Positions 55,905-64,000 of a stretch of DNA of 64,000 nt are shown here, one piece after another. The stretch spans positions 56,241 to 120,240 of IMG/VR virus record IMGVR_UViG_3300009008_000010; one strand, given 5' to 3'. Within the stretch, counting starts at the first letter, position 1, and each line of letters opens with the position of its first letter. A model generated the notes under the pieces. The model saw only the letters and a list, made by a program, of their open reading frames with translations. It was not told where the DNA came from and ran no database searches. The position numbers and the translations under genes were made by a program. Source of the stretch: a virus.

Positions 55905-56235
55905 AGCACATCAAAAAATGGCTAACTTTCAAAGCCTTTTGGGTATTTACGCTAGGAGGCTAGATGATGTGGGGGTTGTTCCTGAGAAGGCAAATACAAG
56001 TGTGATGGTTTCTTCGGATGCAATGTTGCGTCACGTCAGTTGGATGATCGTAGAAATGTCATCATCAATGGTGATACATGCTTACGAGAGTTTAATATAC
56101 GACCATAATAAAGAACCAGCACAGAAAGAAGTGGAAAAAGTTCATCGCTGGCTAGGTTATATACAAGGCGTGCTTTCCGCACAAGAAATCTATACTATTG
56201 ATGAATTAAGGGACCAAACTCGCCTCGTTTTTTAA
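55897..56235 (+). CDS. hypothetical protein
   Basis: 112 residues from ATG 55897, overlapping the previous gene. All-helical. Unknown. Confidence 0.6.
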   Translation: MHEAHQKMANFQSLLGIYARRLDDVGVVPEKANTSVMVSSDAMLRHVSWMIVEMSSSMVIHAYESLIYDHNKEPAQKEVEKVHRWLGYIQGVLSAQEIYTIDELRDQTRLVF

Positions 56236-56237
56236 CA

Positions 56238-56939
56238 ATGAAATTTTTAGTAGTAGTCCGCAGGACTGAAAAATGGAATGAACTTACAAGTAGGGAGATG
56301 TGTGACAAGATTCGGGAGCAAGCACCCGTTCGTCGCCCCGTTATAACTGATCTTTTCTTTGAGGGGGTTGAGCTATGGGATAAGGAATGCAGTATTTCTT
56401 TTTGTGAATATCGTCAGATTCTTTGGGAGATTGCGCAGGAGTCTTGGCAAAAGGCTGGTTTAGAGTGGATCGAATTTCAAGACTTTCAAAGTTTGCCTAA
56501 AGATGACGATTTAATTTTGCTTCCAACTGATGATGATGATGTTTACGCTCCTTTTATCAAGCGTGTATTAGAAAACCATTTTAGTGGCATGGATGGCTTG
56601 AAGTGGTCGCCTGTTAGGTATTTTCCTATTACCAACAATATAAGTAGTTTTGATAACGGTATTGTCGGAACTAACTCATATGCACTTAGGTCTACTGCTG
56701 TTTTTAACCGAGGTCAGATAACGGCTCATTCTCAGGGTTTTTATAATCTTGAAAAAACCAAACATTTAGATATGTGTTTGTCTTTATCTTTATCAATTCG
56801 ACACCCAGCGTCTATTAGTTTCTTAGAGGGCGTTGTTGAAGACAACAAAAGCAGAAGTGCGGATTTACCAAGGTGGTTCCAAGAGACGGCTGATCGCCTT
56901 CACAACTTGACAGTTAATTTAGGGTTGAGTAAACTATGA
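56238..56939 (+). CDS. hypothetical protein, possibly glycosyltransferase-like
   Basis: 233 residues. Strand KFLVVVRRTEKW and an acidic motif LLPTDDDDVYAPF recall the DxD region of GT-A enzymes, but the nucleotide-binding start is not clear. Low functional certainty. Confidence 0.5.
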   Translation: MKFLVVVRRTEKWNELTSREMCDKIREQAPVRRPVITDLFFEGVELWDKECSISFCEYRQILWEIAQESWQKAGLEWIEFQDFQSLPKDDDLILLPTDDDDVYAPFIKRVLENHFSGMDGLKWSPVRYFPITNNISSFDNGIVGTNSYALRSTAVFNRGQITAHSQGFYNLEKTKHLDMCLSLSLSIRHPASISFLEGVVEDNKSRSADLPRWFQETADRLHNLTVNLGLSKL

Positions 56940-57124
56940 CTGGCATTATTTGCAAGATGGGTTGGCATGATTGGGAAACGTTTGAAACCACTCGCATTTG
57001 TCGTAAATGTGAGAAAAAACAAGCCTTGTTTGCTGTAGGTATGGAAGAGGAACGAGGCGAGAGTGGTCGTCCTGTGTTCCATGCTGGTTGGCAAGATTAC
57101 GATTGGACGAAAGACCCAATGTAG
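56936..57124 (+). CDS. small zinc-knuckle protein
   Basis: 62 residues: ICKMGWHDW...TRICRKCEKK gives one CxxC and a possible His. The stop is flush with tRNA-Gly. Confidence 0.6.
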   Translation: MTGIICKMGWHDWETFETTRICRKCEKKQALFAVGMEEERGESGRPVFHAGWQDYDWTKDPM

Positions 57125-57197
57125 GCGTCTATGGTGTTCAATGGCAGCACGGGAGCTTCCCAAGCTCTAGGTACGGGTTCGAGTCCCGTTAGACGCT
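57125..57197 (+). tRNA. tRNA-Gly(CCC)
   Basis: Acceptor GCGTCTA/TAGACGC, loop TTCCCAA, U73. Confidence 0.92.
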
Positions 57198-57213
57198 CTG
57201 AAAGGAGCTTCAC

Positions 57214-57501
57214 ATGTTTGATTGGTGGAAAAAGCCGGTTCGTAGTTCCAAGGAAGGCGAGCGATTGACTGATTGGGAGTGTAAAAAGATCGCCAAGACC
57301 TTAAAATGCCCCGATTGCGGTGGAGCATTAAAAAAAGGTCCAGAAGGCGGTTGTTCAGTAAACGTGTGTTGCATACAATGTTTTAGTGAATTTAATATCA
57401 CTATATGGGATGGCTCTTGTATGGGCGAACGGATTAGCGATGTAGGCCCAAGGGATGTGGGGGATAGAGCATGGGCGTATCAGTTAAAACAAAAGGTGTA
57501 A
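57214..57501 (+). CDS. zinc-ribbon protein
   Basis: 95 residues: LKCPDCGG and NVCCIQCFSE. GAAAGGAGC precedes the ATG. Unknown. Confidence 0.65.
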   Translation: MFDWWKKPVRSSKEGERLTDWECKKIAKTLKCPDCGGALKKGPEGGCSVNVCCIQCFSEFNITIWDGSCMGERISDVGPRDVGDRAWAYQLKQKV

Positions 57502-57758
57502 ATGATGCTTCTTCTCTCAGCTATAGAGAGAAGTTAATCCGTGAATATAATGAATATGGAGCGGAACTAGATTGTTTGTGGCGTGCGGCTCGGTTTGGTG
57601 ATAGGTGCGAAAATTGCGATCAGCCCTTGGGGACCATGAGCGGTGCTGTGGAATCAGAGAGGATAGAGTGGCTGCTGGATCGCCTCTATAATATTGTGTT
57701 GGATTTGGAGACTTTAAATGGAATCGAAAGTGATAGCGGGCCTTCGGGCGATACATAA
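57471..57758 (+). CDS. hypothetical protein
   Basis: 95 residues, overlapping the previous gene by 31 bases. Contains CENCDQPLG, one zinc-knuckle half. Unknown. Confidence 0.55.
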   Translation: MGVSVKTKGVNDASSLSYREKLIREYNEYGAELDCLWRAARFGDRCENCDQPLGTMSGAVESERIEWLLDRLYNIVLDLETLNGIESDSGPSGDT

Positions 57759-58212
57759 TCGTTATTTTCGCCCAGTGATTGCTAATCAAAATGGGCTTTT
57801 AGTCCATCATGGCGATTGTGACATACATCGTGCTAAAGAAATGCATAGCTTCGCAGCTTGCACATGTGGGTTGCTACATGATTTGCGATGGCTGGAATGG
57901 TCCTTGGTAGAGAAGATGTATCCCAAATTTGGAGATGAATTAGTTCACTCCGATATGACTTGGGAGATGGAGCAAGAAGCAAAAGGACGAGAGCCTATTT
58001 CGCATGAAGAAACTCTGAAGATATTTAAGGAGGCGGGCTTTAAAATCAATGATGATCCGCCTACGGAAGAAGAATTAAAAAAAATAGAGGCGAGAGATAA
58101 AGAACATTGGGAATCAATAGAATATGTGTTCGGTAAGGAATATGTGGAATATTTAAACCAACAGAATGATGCCAGTAGCGAGCATGATTGTTCCCATGAT
58201 AACTCTGAATAG
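57718..58212 (+). CDS. hypothetical protein
   Basis: 164 residues. HHGDCDIHRAKEMHSFAACT is His/Cys-rich and may bind metal; the rest is acidic and helical. Unknown. Confidence 0.6.
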   Translation: MESKVIAGLRAIHNRYFRPVIANQNGLLVHHGDCDIHRAKEMHSFAACTCGLLHDLRWLEWSLVEKMYPKFGDELVHSDMTWEMEQEAKGREPISHEETLKIFKEAGFKINDDPPTEEELKKIEARDKEHWESIEYVFGKEYVEYLNQQNDASSEHDCSHDNSE

Positions 58213-58243
58213 GAAATAATGTTCGCCACAAAAATGGTGTGAG

Positions 58244-58333
58244 TCAGGCATTGGAATTTTCTCCTTTTAAAAGCATGATAATGACAGCAGCAATCATACC
58301 TAGTGTTGATAGCAGTTCATATATCATTTCCAT
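58244..58333 (-). CDS. 29-residue membrane peptide on the minus strand
   Basis: MEMIYELLSTLGMIAAVIIM... with one hydrophobic helix. On the minus strand TAAGGA precedes the ATG, and TATAAT lies about 30 bases further upstream. The only supported content of the 58213-58440 gap. Confidence 0.5.
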   Translation of the reverse strand: MEMIYELLSTLGMIAAVIIMLLKGENSNA

Positions 58334-58454
58334 GCTTTATAAATCCTTACCATACACTAGATTATATTAAAAGGGTGTTATGATTTGGTTAAAATTAGGT
58401 TAAGGTGTTGTGTCCTAAATTAAATTATTGAGTTGATTTTCTTCTGTAGCTTTG

Positions 58455-58461
58455 CTATATA
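58455..58461 (+). promoter_or_regulatory. -10 element of a leaderless HNH gene
   Basis: TATATAA ends 5 bases before ATG 58467, after TTGAG-type sequence upstream. Same CTATATAA context as before the HNH genes at 39549 and 43051. Confidence 0.5.
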
Positions 58462-58466
58462 AGGCT

Positions 58467-59024
58467 ATGGAAGTAAAACAACAATTGTTAGATTATGCCA
58501 GTCGTGGTTTAAGTCGTTCAGAGATTGCCAAGGCTTTAGGAAGGAGTAGAAGTTGGGTCAACAAGTGGATGGCTCAATACGGGATAAAAACTCATGCTAA
58601 GCCCGGCGCTAAGCCCGGCAAAAAAGGTAAAATTAAGAATAATAGTTGTGAAGTGTGTGGTGGAACGATAAAAAGGAATGCTTCCAAATATTGTAGCTCT
58701 AGTTGTTGTGCAAAGGCTAAATGGGAAAAGACGAAAAGAAAGATTCAAAAGACAGGAAAGATAGATAATTCTAAACAAGGCAGAAAGTATTTTATTGAGG
58801 CGCAAGGATGTGTTTGTTCAATTTGTGGTTGCGAGGAATGGAATAGGTTGCCAATTCCTTTGGTGTTAGATCATATTAATGGTAATGCTGATGATTGGCG
58901 ATTGCAAAATCTAAGAATGGTTTGTCATAATTGCGATGCTCAATTGCCAACTTACAAAAACAAAAACAGAGGGAATGGGAGGCACACCCGACGACAACGA
59001 TATAGTGAAGGAAAAAGTTATTAA
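58467..59024 (+). CDS. HNH endonuclease with N-terminal HTH
   Basis: 185 residues. HTH LSRSEIAKALGRSRSWVNKW, zinc knuckle CEVCGG...YCSSSC, and HNH core CSICGCEEW...LVLDHINGNADDWRLQNL..CHNC. Stands before tRNA-Thr; no ribosome site. Confidence 0.88.
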   Translation: MEVKQQLLDYASRGLSRSEIAKALGRSRSWVNKWMAQYGIKTHAKPGAKPGKKGKIKNNSCEVCGGTIKRNASKYCSSSCCAKAKWEKTKRKIQKTGKIDNSKQGRKYFIEAQGCVCSICGCEEWNRLPIPLVLDHINGNADDWRLQNLRMVCHNCDAQLPTYKNKNRGNGRHTRRQRYSEGKSY

Positions 59025-59025
59025 C

Positions 59026-59098
59026 GCCACTGTAGCTCAATTGGCAGAGCGGCACACCTGTAATGTGCATGTTAGGGGTTCAATTCCTCTCAGTGGCT
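59026..59098 (+). tRNA. tRNA-Thr(TGT), second copy
   Basis: Acceptor GCCACTG/CAGTGGC, U73. Loop CCTGTAA has C33 instead of U33. Confidence 0.88.
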
Positions 59099-59141
59099 CT
59101 AAGGTAGTTGGGGGCAAGTTCCACTTGTCTTCTTTGCCTTT

Positions 59142-59192
59142 CACCCCGCACCGGGTCAGGTCTTAACCGAAGCAGCCCAGCGGGGTGTTTTT
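59142..59192 (+). terminator. Rho-independent terminator
   Basis: CACCCCGC (59142-59149) with GCGGGGTG (59180-59187) and five Ts. Ends the HNH/tRNA-Thr transcript. Confidence 0.8.
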
Positions 59193-59208
59193 ATTTAAGG
59201 ACACAGAA

Positions 59209-59424
59209 ATGGACGAAGAACAACTTAAAATATGTCAATTTTCTACAGGGTGTAGATACCTTGGCGTGCGTGATGATGACACTTACGAATGTCTCAAGAA
59301 CGATGCTAATAAGCGTAAAACAATTGACGAAGAGGTGTATGCTATTATTCCCAGTTTAATTAAAAAGCCGAACGCTCTCCTGTTAGACATGTTGCCTTTG
59401 GGAGATTTTTGTAAAGGGATTTAA
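59209..59424 (+). CDS. small Cys protein
   Basis: 71 residues from ATG 59209 (TTAAGGA upstream). Four Cys (ICQFSTGC, ECLKN, FCKG). Unknown. Confidence 0.6.
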   Translation: MDEEQLKICQFSTGCRYLGVRDDDTYECLKNDANKRKTIDEEVYAIIPSLIKKPNALLLDMLPLGDFCKGI

Positions 59425-59425
59425 A

Positions 59426-59635
59426 GTGGTCTCAGAAAAAATCAAACAATTAGCTGCTAGTTATTGCAACCGAGTGATGGATAATAAATCGGATGAATTA
59501 ACAAGAGGGGTTGAATCTTTTGGAAAACCCAGCCTTCGTAGTAGTTGTGAGTATTGTTATCCAACCTACGGCGATGCTGAGGATTTATTTCGAGCTTGTG
59601 AGCTTTATGAGAGGTCGAGGAATGGAAGCCTATAA
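59426..59635 (+). CDS. small hypothetical protein
   Basis: 69 residues from GTG; SSCEYCYPTYGDAEDLFRAC is Cys-rich. Unknown. Confidence 0.55.
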   Translation: MVSEKIKQLAASYCNRVMDNKSDELTRGVESFGKPSLRSSCEYCYPTYGDAEDLFRACELYERSRNGSL

Positions 59636-60002
59636 AATCTTTGACTTGGGTGCAGATGGCCCCAAAACGTTATTTCACGGTCTTGAAGGTAGCAGAACGC
59701 TACCAGTGGGAAAGTGGCTAGATGCTGAAATTAAATTAGTCACAGATGGATCTAGAGCGGAGCCTTATGAAAGTGGTTTCCATGCCTACTATACTTTGGA
59801 CGATATTCACGAATGGTTGCTGAGGGCCAAGAACCTCGATCATCGAGTCGTTGTCAAGGTAGAAGTGAAAGGTTGCTGGGAGAAACCACGGGCTATTCGT
59901 CCCACAATTCTGGCTAAACGCCTCAAAATCTCTGATCGAAATTGGAAAAACAGAATTCCTGCGAGAGAGTTCCTAAATACAGTAACTCTCACGGAGGCTT
60001 AG
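59622..60002 (+). CDS. hypothetical protein
   Basis: 126 residues from ATG 59622 after GAGAGG. Contains GFHAYYTLDDIHEWLLRA and VVVKVEVKGCWE, like small phage proteins with an ADP-ribose-type barrel, but not assigned. Confidence 0.6.
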   Translation: MEAYKIFDLGADGPKTLFHGLEGSRTLPVGKWLDAEIKLVTDGSRAEPYESGFHAYYTLDDIHEWLLRAKNLDHRVVVKVEVKGCWEKPRAIRPTILAKRLKISDRNWKNRIPAREFLNTVTLTEA

Positions 60003-60004
60003 GA

Positions 60005-60208
60005 ATGTTTAATTTAGTAGCTTGTTCGGTATTTATGATTGTAGCTATTGCGCACTTGGTAAGGGCAATCTGTGGGTGGGATTTATTAATTGGTAGAGCA
60101 CCAGGACATACTTTCAAAAAAGAAGGATTTTACTGGATGATGCCGAGATGGGTCTCATGGTTTGCCGCACTTGCCATTGGGGCGTTAGCAGTATGGGGAC
60201 TTTTATGA
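60005..60208 (+). CDS. two-helix membrane protein
   Basis: 67 residues; helices at LVACSVFMIVAIAHLVRAI and WVSWFAALAIGALAVWGL. Overlaps the next start by 4 bases. Confidence 0.65.
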   Translation: MFNLVACSVFMIVAIAHLVRAICGWDLLIGRAPGHTFKKEGFYWMMPRWVSWFAALAIGALAVWGLL

Positions 60209-60630
60209 CGGAATTTAAGACATGGTTGGAACATGACCAATCTGTTGTAGTGACATTTGATTTTGATTCAACGCTGACCACACCAGTTTACGATGCGGAT
60301 AACGAACTTTGGGAACCCGATGAGGATCAGCCCAATACGCCCAATGTAGCAAGACTCCGACAGGAACATGCCAGAGGCGCTAAAATTTATATCGTTACAT
60401 CTCGTAGTGAGGGTGAAAGGGGCGGCGTTGAGTTGTTTGTTAGCAAGAATAACCTACCTATAGAGGGCATAATCTGCACTGGTGGAGACAAAGGTGCGGC
60501 ACTTGTCCAACTTGGTTCAATTCGCCATTACGATGACATGGAGCAATCTTCGGATGATGCCAGGGGTCTTTTTGAAGGGGAGTGGATCAAAGTTCACCAT
60601 CCTTTTGAAAATCATGGCGTAAAGTTATAA
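60205..60630 (+). CDS. HAD-like phosphatase
   Basis: 141 residues. FDFDSTLTTPVYD carries the HAD nucleophile motif DxDST; TSRSEGE and GDKGAALVQLG fit motifs II and III. Similar to small phage 5'-nucleotidase/phosphatase domains. A start at 60193 is possible. Confidence 0.72.
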   Translation: MTEFKTWLEHDQSVVVTFDFDSTLTTPVYDADNELWEPDEDQPNTPNVARLRQEHARGAKIYIVTSRSEGERGGVELFVSKNNLPIEGIICTGGDKGAALVQLGSIRHYDDMEQSSDDARGLFEGEWIKVHHPFENHGVKL

Positions 60631-60638
60631 CCAAACCC

Positions 60639-60666
60639 TTTACAATCAATTAATTTATGCAATAAT
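60639..60666 (+). promoter_or_regulatory. extended -10 promoter
   Basis: TTTACA (60639-60644), 16-base spacer, TGC then AATAAT (60661-60666). Transcription would start at the GTG (60673). Confidence 0.55.
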
Positions 60667-60672
60667 GTAGGA

Positions 60673-61143
60673 GTGAAAGTTCTCATAGGCCAAATCGGGC
60701 TGCGCCTCTTTTTCCTTGTATGGGTAATCAGCACATCTTGTGCAGCTTATTATGCATACCAGCAAAACGGACACGCTTTTGCGTTATGGTTGTGTGGCAA
60801 GGTTATAGGTGTGGCTGGGATGTTGCAGTTTGGAGTGGGACTTTGGATGGCAAAGGATTTAAGAAAAATGGAACATCGCAACGACTGGGCTAGGGACGAG
60901 ATTGATGATGAATTAGAGCAAATGTCTGTAGAAAGGCATAATAAAAGTTACTATCAGGGTGTGCGTGATGCTCTGAGGATGTATGCGTGGTGGCGTGATG
61001 GAGAACAGTTTGTTGGTACGCAAGATGATAAAAAATTTGTAGGCTGTGGGGTAAGGACGCTCCGAGAAGCCTTAGAGGAAGTCGATAAATGGGAGCATCG
61101 GGACAACGAAAACGGGAGTCCTGGTGGGATAGATATATGTTAG
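60673..61143 (+). CDS. membrane protein
   Basis: 156 residues from GTG. Two transmembrane helices (LRLFFLVWVISTSCAAYYAY, VIGVAGMLQFGVGLW), then a soluble helical tail. Probably leaderless. Unknown. Confidence 0.6.
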   Translation: MKVLIGQIGLRLFFLVWVISTSCAAYYAYQQNGHAFALWLCGKVIGVAGMLQFGVGLWMAKDLRKMEHRNDWARDEIDDELEQMSVERHNKSYYQGVRDALRMYAWWRDGEQFVGTQDDKKFVGCGVRTLREALEEVDKWEHRDNENGSPGGIDIC

Positions 61144-61156
61144 TTGAGGTAAGGGT

Positions 61157-61612
61157 TTGCTTTTCGTAGAACCACCAAGAAAAAAGAGAGCTAGAAAGTC
61201 TAACAAAAGAATTAAATTGTTAGAACAAGATCCCTCGTGTCATTTCTGTACATCAGAAGTTAATTTTGAAAATTCTGGAATTTTCAGACTTAAAGGAGTT
61301 GGCGGAAAACCGAGGGAAAAGGTTTTAGCTTGTCTTGAATGTATTTACAAACATCGTCGTGAGGAATCAGGGGGTCGCTCCACTAAACGCAGGCAAAAAC
61401 TGCTGGAGAAAGACCCTCATTGTTTTTATTGCAACTGTGATTTGGATTTAGACAATTCGACATTGGATCACCTTATTCCGAGAGCCAGCAAAGGACCGAA
61501 CAAGGTTGAGAATATCGTTTTATCGTGTTACACCTGCAACCATAGAAAAGGCACAAAATCTGCCACTGAGTATTTGGCTATTTTAAATGCTGAAAAGAGA
61601 AGAATTGCATGA
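61157..61612 (+). CDS. HNH endonuclease
   Basis: 151 residues from TTG, AAGGG upstream. Core CFYCNCDLDLDNSTLDHLIP, RASKGPNKVENIVLSCYTCN. An additional CHFCTSEV zinc pair near the N-terminus. Related to the HNH domain of 48310. Confidence 0.85.
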   Translation: MLFVEPPRKKRARKSNKRIKLLEQDPSCHFCTSEVNFENSGIFRLKGVGGKPREKVLACLECIYKHRREESGGRSTKRRQKLLEKDPHCFYCNCDLDLDNSTLDHLIPRASKGPNKVENIVLSCYTCNHRKGTKSATEYLAILNAEKRRIA

Positions 61613-61908
61613 GCGAAGACATACAACTACCAGTGGATTACACCAAGCTGAGTCGTAGCGGCGATGACAAGAGGGTTGTTAGGGAAGCATACATAGCTCA
61701 GCAGGATGGAAAGTGTCATCATTGTAAAATGCCGTTGAGCGGCGATCCCTCAGATGAAGTCTTGAGTAAGCGTGTAAACAAAAAATTGTTTCCCGCCGCT
61801 TTTTTTGATTGTCCCGTTCACTTGCACCACGATCACAATACAGGTTTAACCATAGGTGTTGTGCATGGTTATTGTAATGCTGTTTTGTGGCAATACTATG
61901 GAGAATGA
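61609..61908 (+). CDS. endonuclease VII-like HNH nuclease
   Basis: 99 residues. CHHCKMPLSG and HLHHDHNTGLTIGVVHGYCN are typical of the phage endonuclease VII / HNH family that cuts branched DNA. Overlaps the preceding HNH gene by 4 bases. Confidence 0.8.
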   Translation: MSEDIQLPVDYTKLSRSGDDKRVVREAYIAQQDGKCHHCKMPLSGDPSDEVLSKRVNKKLFPAAFFDCPVHLHHDHNTGLTIGVVHGYCNAVLWQYYGE

Positions 61909-61931
61909 TTATTTCAACACTTATTTAGTGT

Positions 61932-62624
61932 ATGAAACACATAATAGGTTTAGGCAAGTGGGGGACTCGACTTGCTGAAGTGAACAGGCATGAAGGCAAA
62001 GAAGTCAAAACCTGGACGCATGGCGAACCGGGTTGTAACATCAAGGGTGCTGAAGAAGTAATTGTTGCGGTGCCCGCCCCATATTTAATTGATGCACTGT
62101 CTAAATTCCAGGTTGATCCTGAGACTCTAGTAACGACAGCAACTAAAGGATTGGATACATCGGGTCGTTTGCCCTCTAAAGCCATTAAATTGGTTTGGGG
62201 TTCCCAAAACGTGCGTGTAATGGGAGGCGCGTGCATATCCACAGAACCGACTTTAGATATTCAGTATGGAGAAGAACTATTAGAGATTGCTGGAATCTTA
62301 AAAAATGTGTATGCTATCGGTTTCAGCTATTCTCGCACCAAGTATGGAGACAATGCCACTGCTGTTTGGTTTGTTAAGGTCTGGAAAGAACTTAGGGAAT
62401 TGGTGAAAGACGAATCGTATTTATCGGATCTCGCCGTAACCAGTATCAGTTCTAAAAGTCGCAACAACAAAGCAGGAGTGTTTATTGCTCAGGGAAAACC
62501 AATTGATTTGGGTGGACAAGTAGCAGAGGGCGTGCATAGCGCTAAAATGATTGAAGAGTTCAATCTATTTGGCCGATTGCCACTGCTTAGGGAAACCACC
62601 CATATTATTTGTGAGCATTTGTAA
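61932..62624 (+). CDS. glycerol-3-phosphate dehydrogenase-like protein (GpsA family)
   Basis: 230 residues, shorter than GpsA (about 330). IIGLGKWGTRLAE binds NAD, TTATKGLD and LKNVYAIGFSYSR match family motifs, with DNATAVWFVKV and TSISSKSRN near the catalytic Lys region. Probably truncated; may be inactive. Confidence 0.65.
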   Translation: MKHIIGLGKWGTRLAEVNRHEGKEVKTWTHGEPGCNIKGAEEVIVAVPAPYLIDALSKFQVDPETLVTTATKGLDTSGRLPSKAIKLVWGSQNVRVMGGACISTEPTLDIQYGEELLEIAGILKNVYAIGFSYSRTKYGDNATAVWFVKVWKELRELVKDESYLSDLAVTSISSKSRNNKAGVFIAQGKPIDLGGQVAEGVHSAKMIEEFNLFGRLPLLRETTHIICEHL

Positions 62625-63052
62625 TGGAAACACTATCGGCAAATAATTACTTCCTTTGGGAAAGAAAAGATACTTGGAGCAAAAAAGAAGGCACGCCTTT
62701 TCGTGGCACCTGCGCGCGCGATTACAAAGAAATTCTTGGTAGAGATGGTTTCGTTTTTAAATTAGAGGAATTGCTTAAACTCCCATTCAGTGAATCACTT
62801 AAAAAAAGATTAAGAGGCGCACGACCCGGCACGGCTGTTAAAATTCAAAAATTTAGTCGGAATGATCATTTGTATTTGCGACGTTTGACAGATGAGGAAG
62901 TGGTTGAATGGCAGGAGTGTCGGGCATTAAAAAAACGAGACTCACAACTTACAATGGCAATAAATGAGGCGGTTCCCGATCTCATAGAAAAACAAAAGGA
63001 AGTTCGCGCCCGTTTAAGGAAAATTAAAAAGGCTTGGCACGATGAAGCGTAG
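62624..63052 (+). CDS. hypothetical protein
   Basis: 142 residues, 1-base overlap upstream. Basic, with a C-terminal coiled coil (EKQKEVRARLRKIKKAW). Unknown. Confidence 0.6.
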   Translation: METLSANNYFLWERKDTWSKKEGTPFRGTCARDYKEILGRDGFVFKLEELLKLPFSESLKKRLRGARPGTAVKIQKFSRNDHLYLRRLTDEEVVEWQECRALKKRDSQLTMAINEAVPDLIEKQKEVRARLRKIKKAWHDEA

Positions 63053-63500
63053 AGACTTCCTAAAAGCGATAGCAGCAAGCGCAGCAGCAGTGACGATTGC
63101 TCCCGCTTTACCACTGCCAGAACCACCCAAGGTTTACACGCCTCGCATCCATACAGGAGCAAATCGAAGACCAAATTGGACAAGCAGAGAGAGTGCAGAA
63201 TTCAAGAGGATAAGCATTCCTTTGGTGAGAAGAATTTATCCCCAATTAATTGCGAACAAAATTGTTTCCGTTCAACCCCTGTTGGCCCCAACAGGTTTAG
63301 TCTACTATCTAAGGTTCAGATACTCTGAAAATCGAGGCACACCTAGAACGTTCTGGGGTAAAGTGCGAGATTGGTTTAGTCCTAAAAGGAAAGTTTGTAA
63401 TGCAAATTCTTCAAGAAGGCGGATTCACACTGCTGCACCATTACCTGGAATCACCAGTAGTGACAGTCCGAGCAATCGTAAACACTGGTTCCGTAAATGA
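63042..63500 (+). CDS. Tat-signal protein with T4 gp23-like segment
   Basis: 152 residues. MKRRDFLKAIAASAAAVTIA is a twin-arginine export signal. Residues about 55-95 (FKRISIPLVRRIYPQLIANK, then VSVQPLLAPTGLVYYLRFRY) match a conserved stretch of T4-type major capsid proteins. The last 35 residues overlap the next gene and look like run-on. A capsid fragment behind a Tat signal is odd; perhaps a decoy or fused remnant. Confidence 0.55.
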   Translation: MKRRDFLKAIAASAAAVTIAPALPLPEPPKVYTPRIHTGANRRPNWTSRESAEFKRISIPLVRRIYPQLIANKIVSVQPLLAPTGLVYYLRFRYSENRGTPRTFWGKVRDWFSPKRKVCNANSSRRRIHTAAPLPGITSSDSPSNRKHWFRK

Positions 63501-64000
63501 GACGGATCAGCCGTGTTATGGTGCTGCTCATTATTTAGAACACATGTTCTTCAAGGGAACCGCCAAGAAGGACTATAAAGAACTGGGCAAAGAATTAACC
63601 AAGTTAGGCATTCATAACGCCTATACTAATTACGCCAGAACGGTCTACTATATCAATTGCCTTCCTGAAGATGTTCAAAAAGCAATAAATCTCTTAGCAG
63701 AGATGATGTTTGAGCCTACGTTTGAGCCAAAAGAATTTGAAAAAGAACGAGGCGTCATCCTTGAAGAGTGTCAGATGTATGAAGATGATCCGCATGGATA
63801 CTTCTTTGCAAATGCTGCTCGCAAGATTTGGGGCGAACACGGACACCCCATTATCGGTTTTAAAGACACAGTTGGCGATATGACGGTAGATCGCCTTACT
63901 GGCTTCAGGGACCAGCATTACAGCAAAGCAAATATTGCATTCGCTCTTGTTGGGCCAGTTGATGAAACGGCAACAGGTGAATATTTTGGTAGTGCATTGA
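63400..64000 (+). CDS. M16-family zinc peptidase, truncated by the window end
   Basis: Frame open from ATG 63400 to the last base. HYLEHMFFKGT holds the inverted zinc motif HxxEH, and GVILEECQMYEDDP the third ligand Glu of M16 (insulinase/processing peptidase) enzymes. Its position after a capsid-like segment suggests a role in head processing, or a host-like enzyme. Confidence 0.85.
   Translation, partial: MQILQEGGFTLLHHYLESPVVTVRAIVNTGSVNETDQPCYGAAHYLEHMFFKGTAKKDYKELGKELTKLGIHNAYTNYARTVYYINCLPEDVQKAINLLAEMMFEPTFEPKEFEKERGVILEECQMYEDDPHGYFFANAARKIWGEHGHPIIGFKDTVGDMTVDRLTGFRDQHYSKANIAFALVGPVDETATGEYFGSAL

Overview
The window reads as part of the genome of a large tailed double-stranded DNA bacteriophage with a T4-like gene repertoire. 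Genes are packed head to tail, mostly on the plus strand, with 1-4 base stop/start overlaps. Recognisable phage genes are PhoH, dCMP deaminase, a GroES/gp31-like co-chaperonin, a J-domain protein, seven HNH-type nuclease domains, a 1261-residue FG-GAP tail-fibre-like protein, five proteins with a T4-style capsid-targeting N-terminus, and a short gp23-like capsid segment. Several secreted or repeat-rich proteins and the ubiquitin-like cassette resemble proteins common in Planctomycetota; this is only a weak hint about the host.

Layout. 1-5.4 kb: partial peptide deformylase, an HNH nuclease, small unknowns, dCMP deaminase, a baseplate-like protein. 5.4-12.8 kb: IF-3, co-chaperonin, J-protein, glycosyltransferase, sulfotransferase, three minus-strand capsid-targeted proteins (one a HELAH metallopeptidase), PhoH. 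12.8-20.4 kb: tail fibre, secreted proteins and a nucleotide-sugar epimerase. 20.5-28.9 kb: phosphoesterase, IF-1, a sigma-70-like factor, then a ubiquitin-like conjugation cassette (two E2-like paralogues, JAMM protease, E1/ThiF, ubiquitin-like protein with C-terminal Gly) followed by CsrA and a second beta-grasp protein. 28.9-35.8 kb: small unknown genes, an HTH plus RNA-polymerase alpha-CTD fusion, a minus-strand DNA adenine methyltransferase. 35.8-49.5 kb, with outliers to 59 kb: about 39 tRNA or tRNA-like genes, a type II peptidyl-tRNA hydrolase, HNH genes, and several structured RNAs I cannot assign. 49.5-64 kb: many small genes, radical SAM and methyltransferase genes, HNH nucleases, a GpsA-like dehydrogenase, a Tat-signal protein with a gp23-like segment, and the start of an M16 peptidase.

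Two themes stand out. First, the phage carries much of a translation-initiation kit: IF-1, IF-3, peptide deformylase, initiator-like tRNAs with an A1-C72 mismatch, peptidyl-tRNA hydrolase and a broad tRNA set. A sigma-like factor, an alpha-CTD fusion and CsrA suggest parallel control of transcription and mRNA use. Second, the tRNA region holds a compact RNA motif in five copies. Three are free-standing between tRNAs. Two are circularly permuted and sit as 54-56 nt inserts inside the anticodon stems of tRNA-Arg and tRNA-Asn. Compensatory changes in stem P2 support the fold. I do not recognise it as a described class.

Other tRNAs there are unusual too: long variable arms on Cys, His, Asn and Lys tRNAs, extended or missing anticodon arms, and tRNAs that contain the stop codon of the upstream gene.
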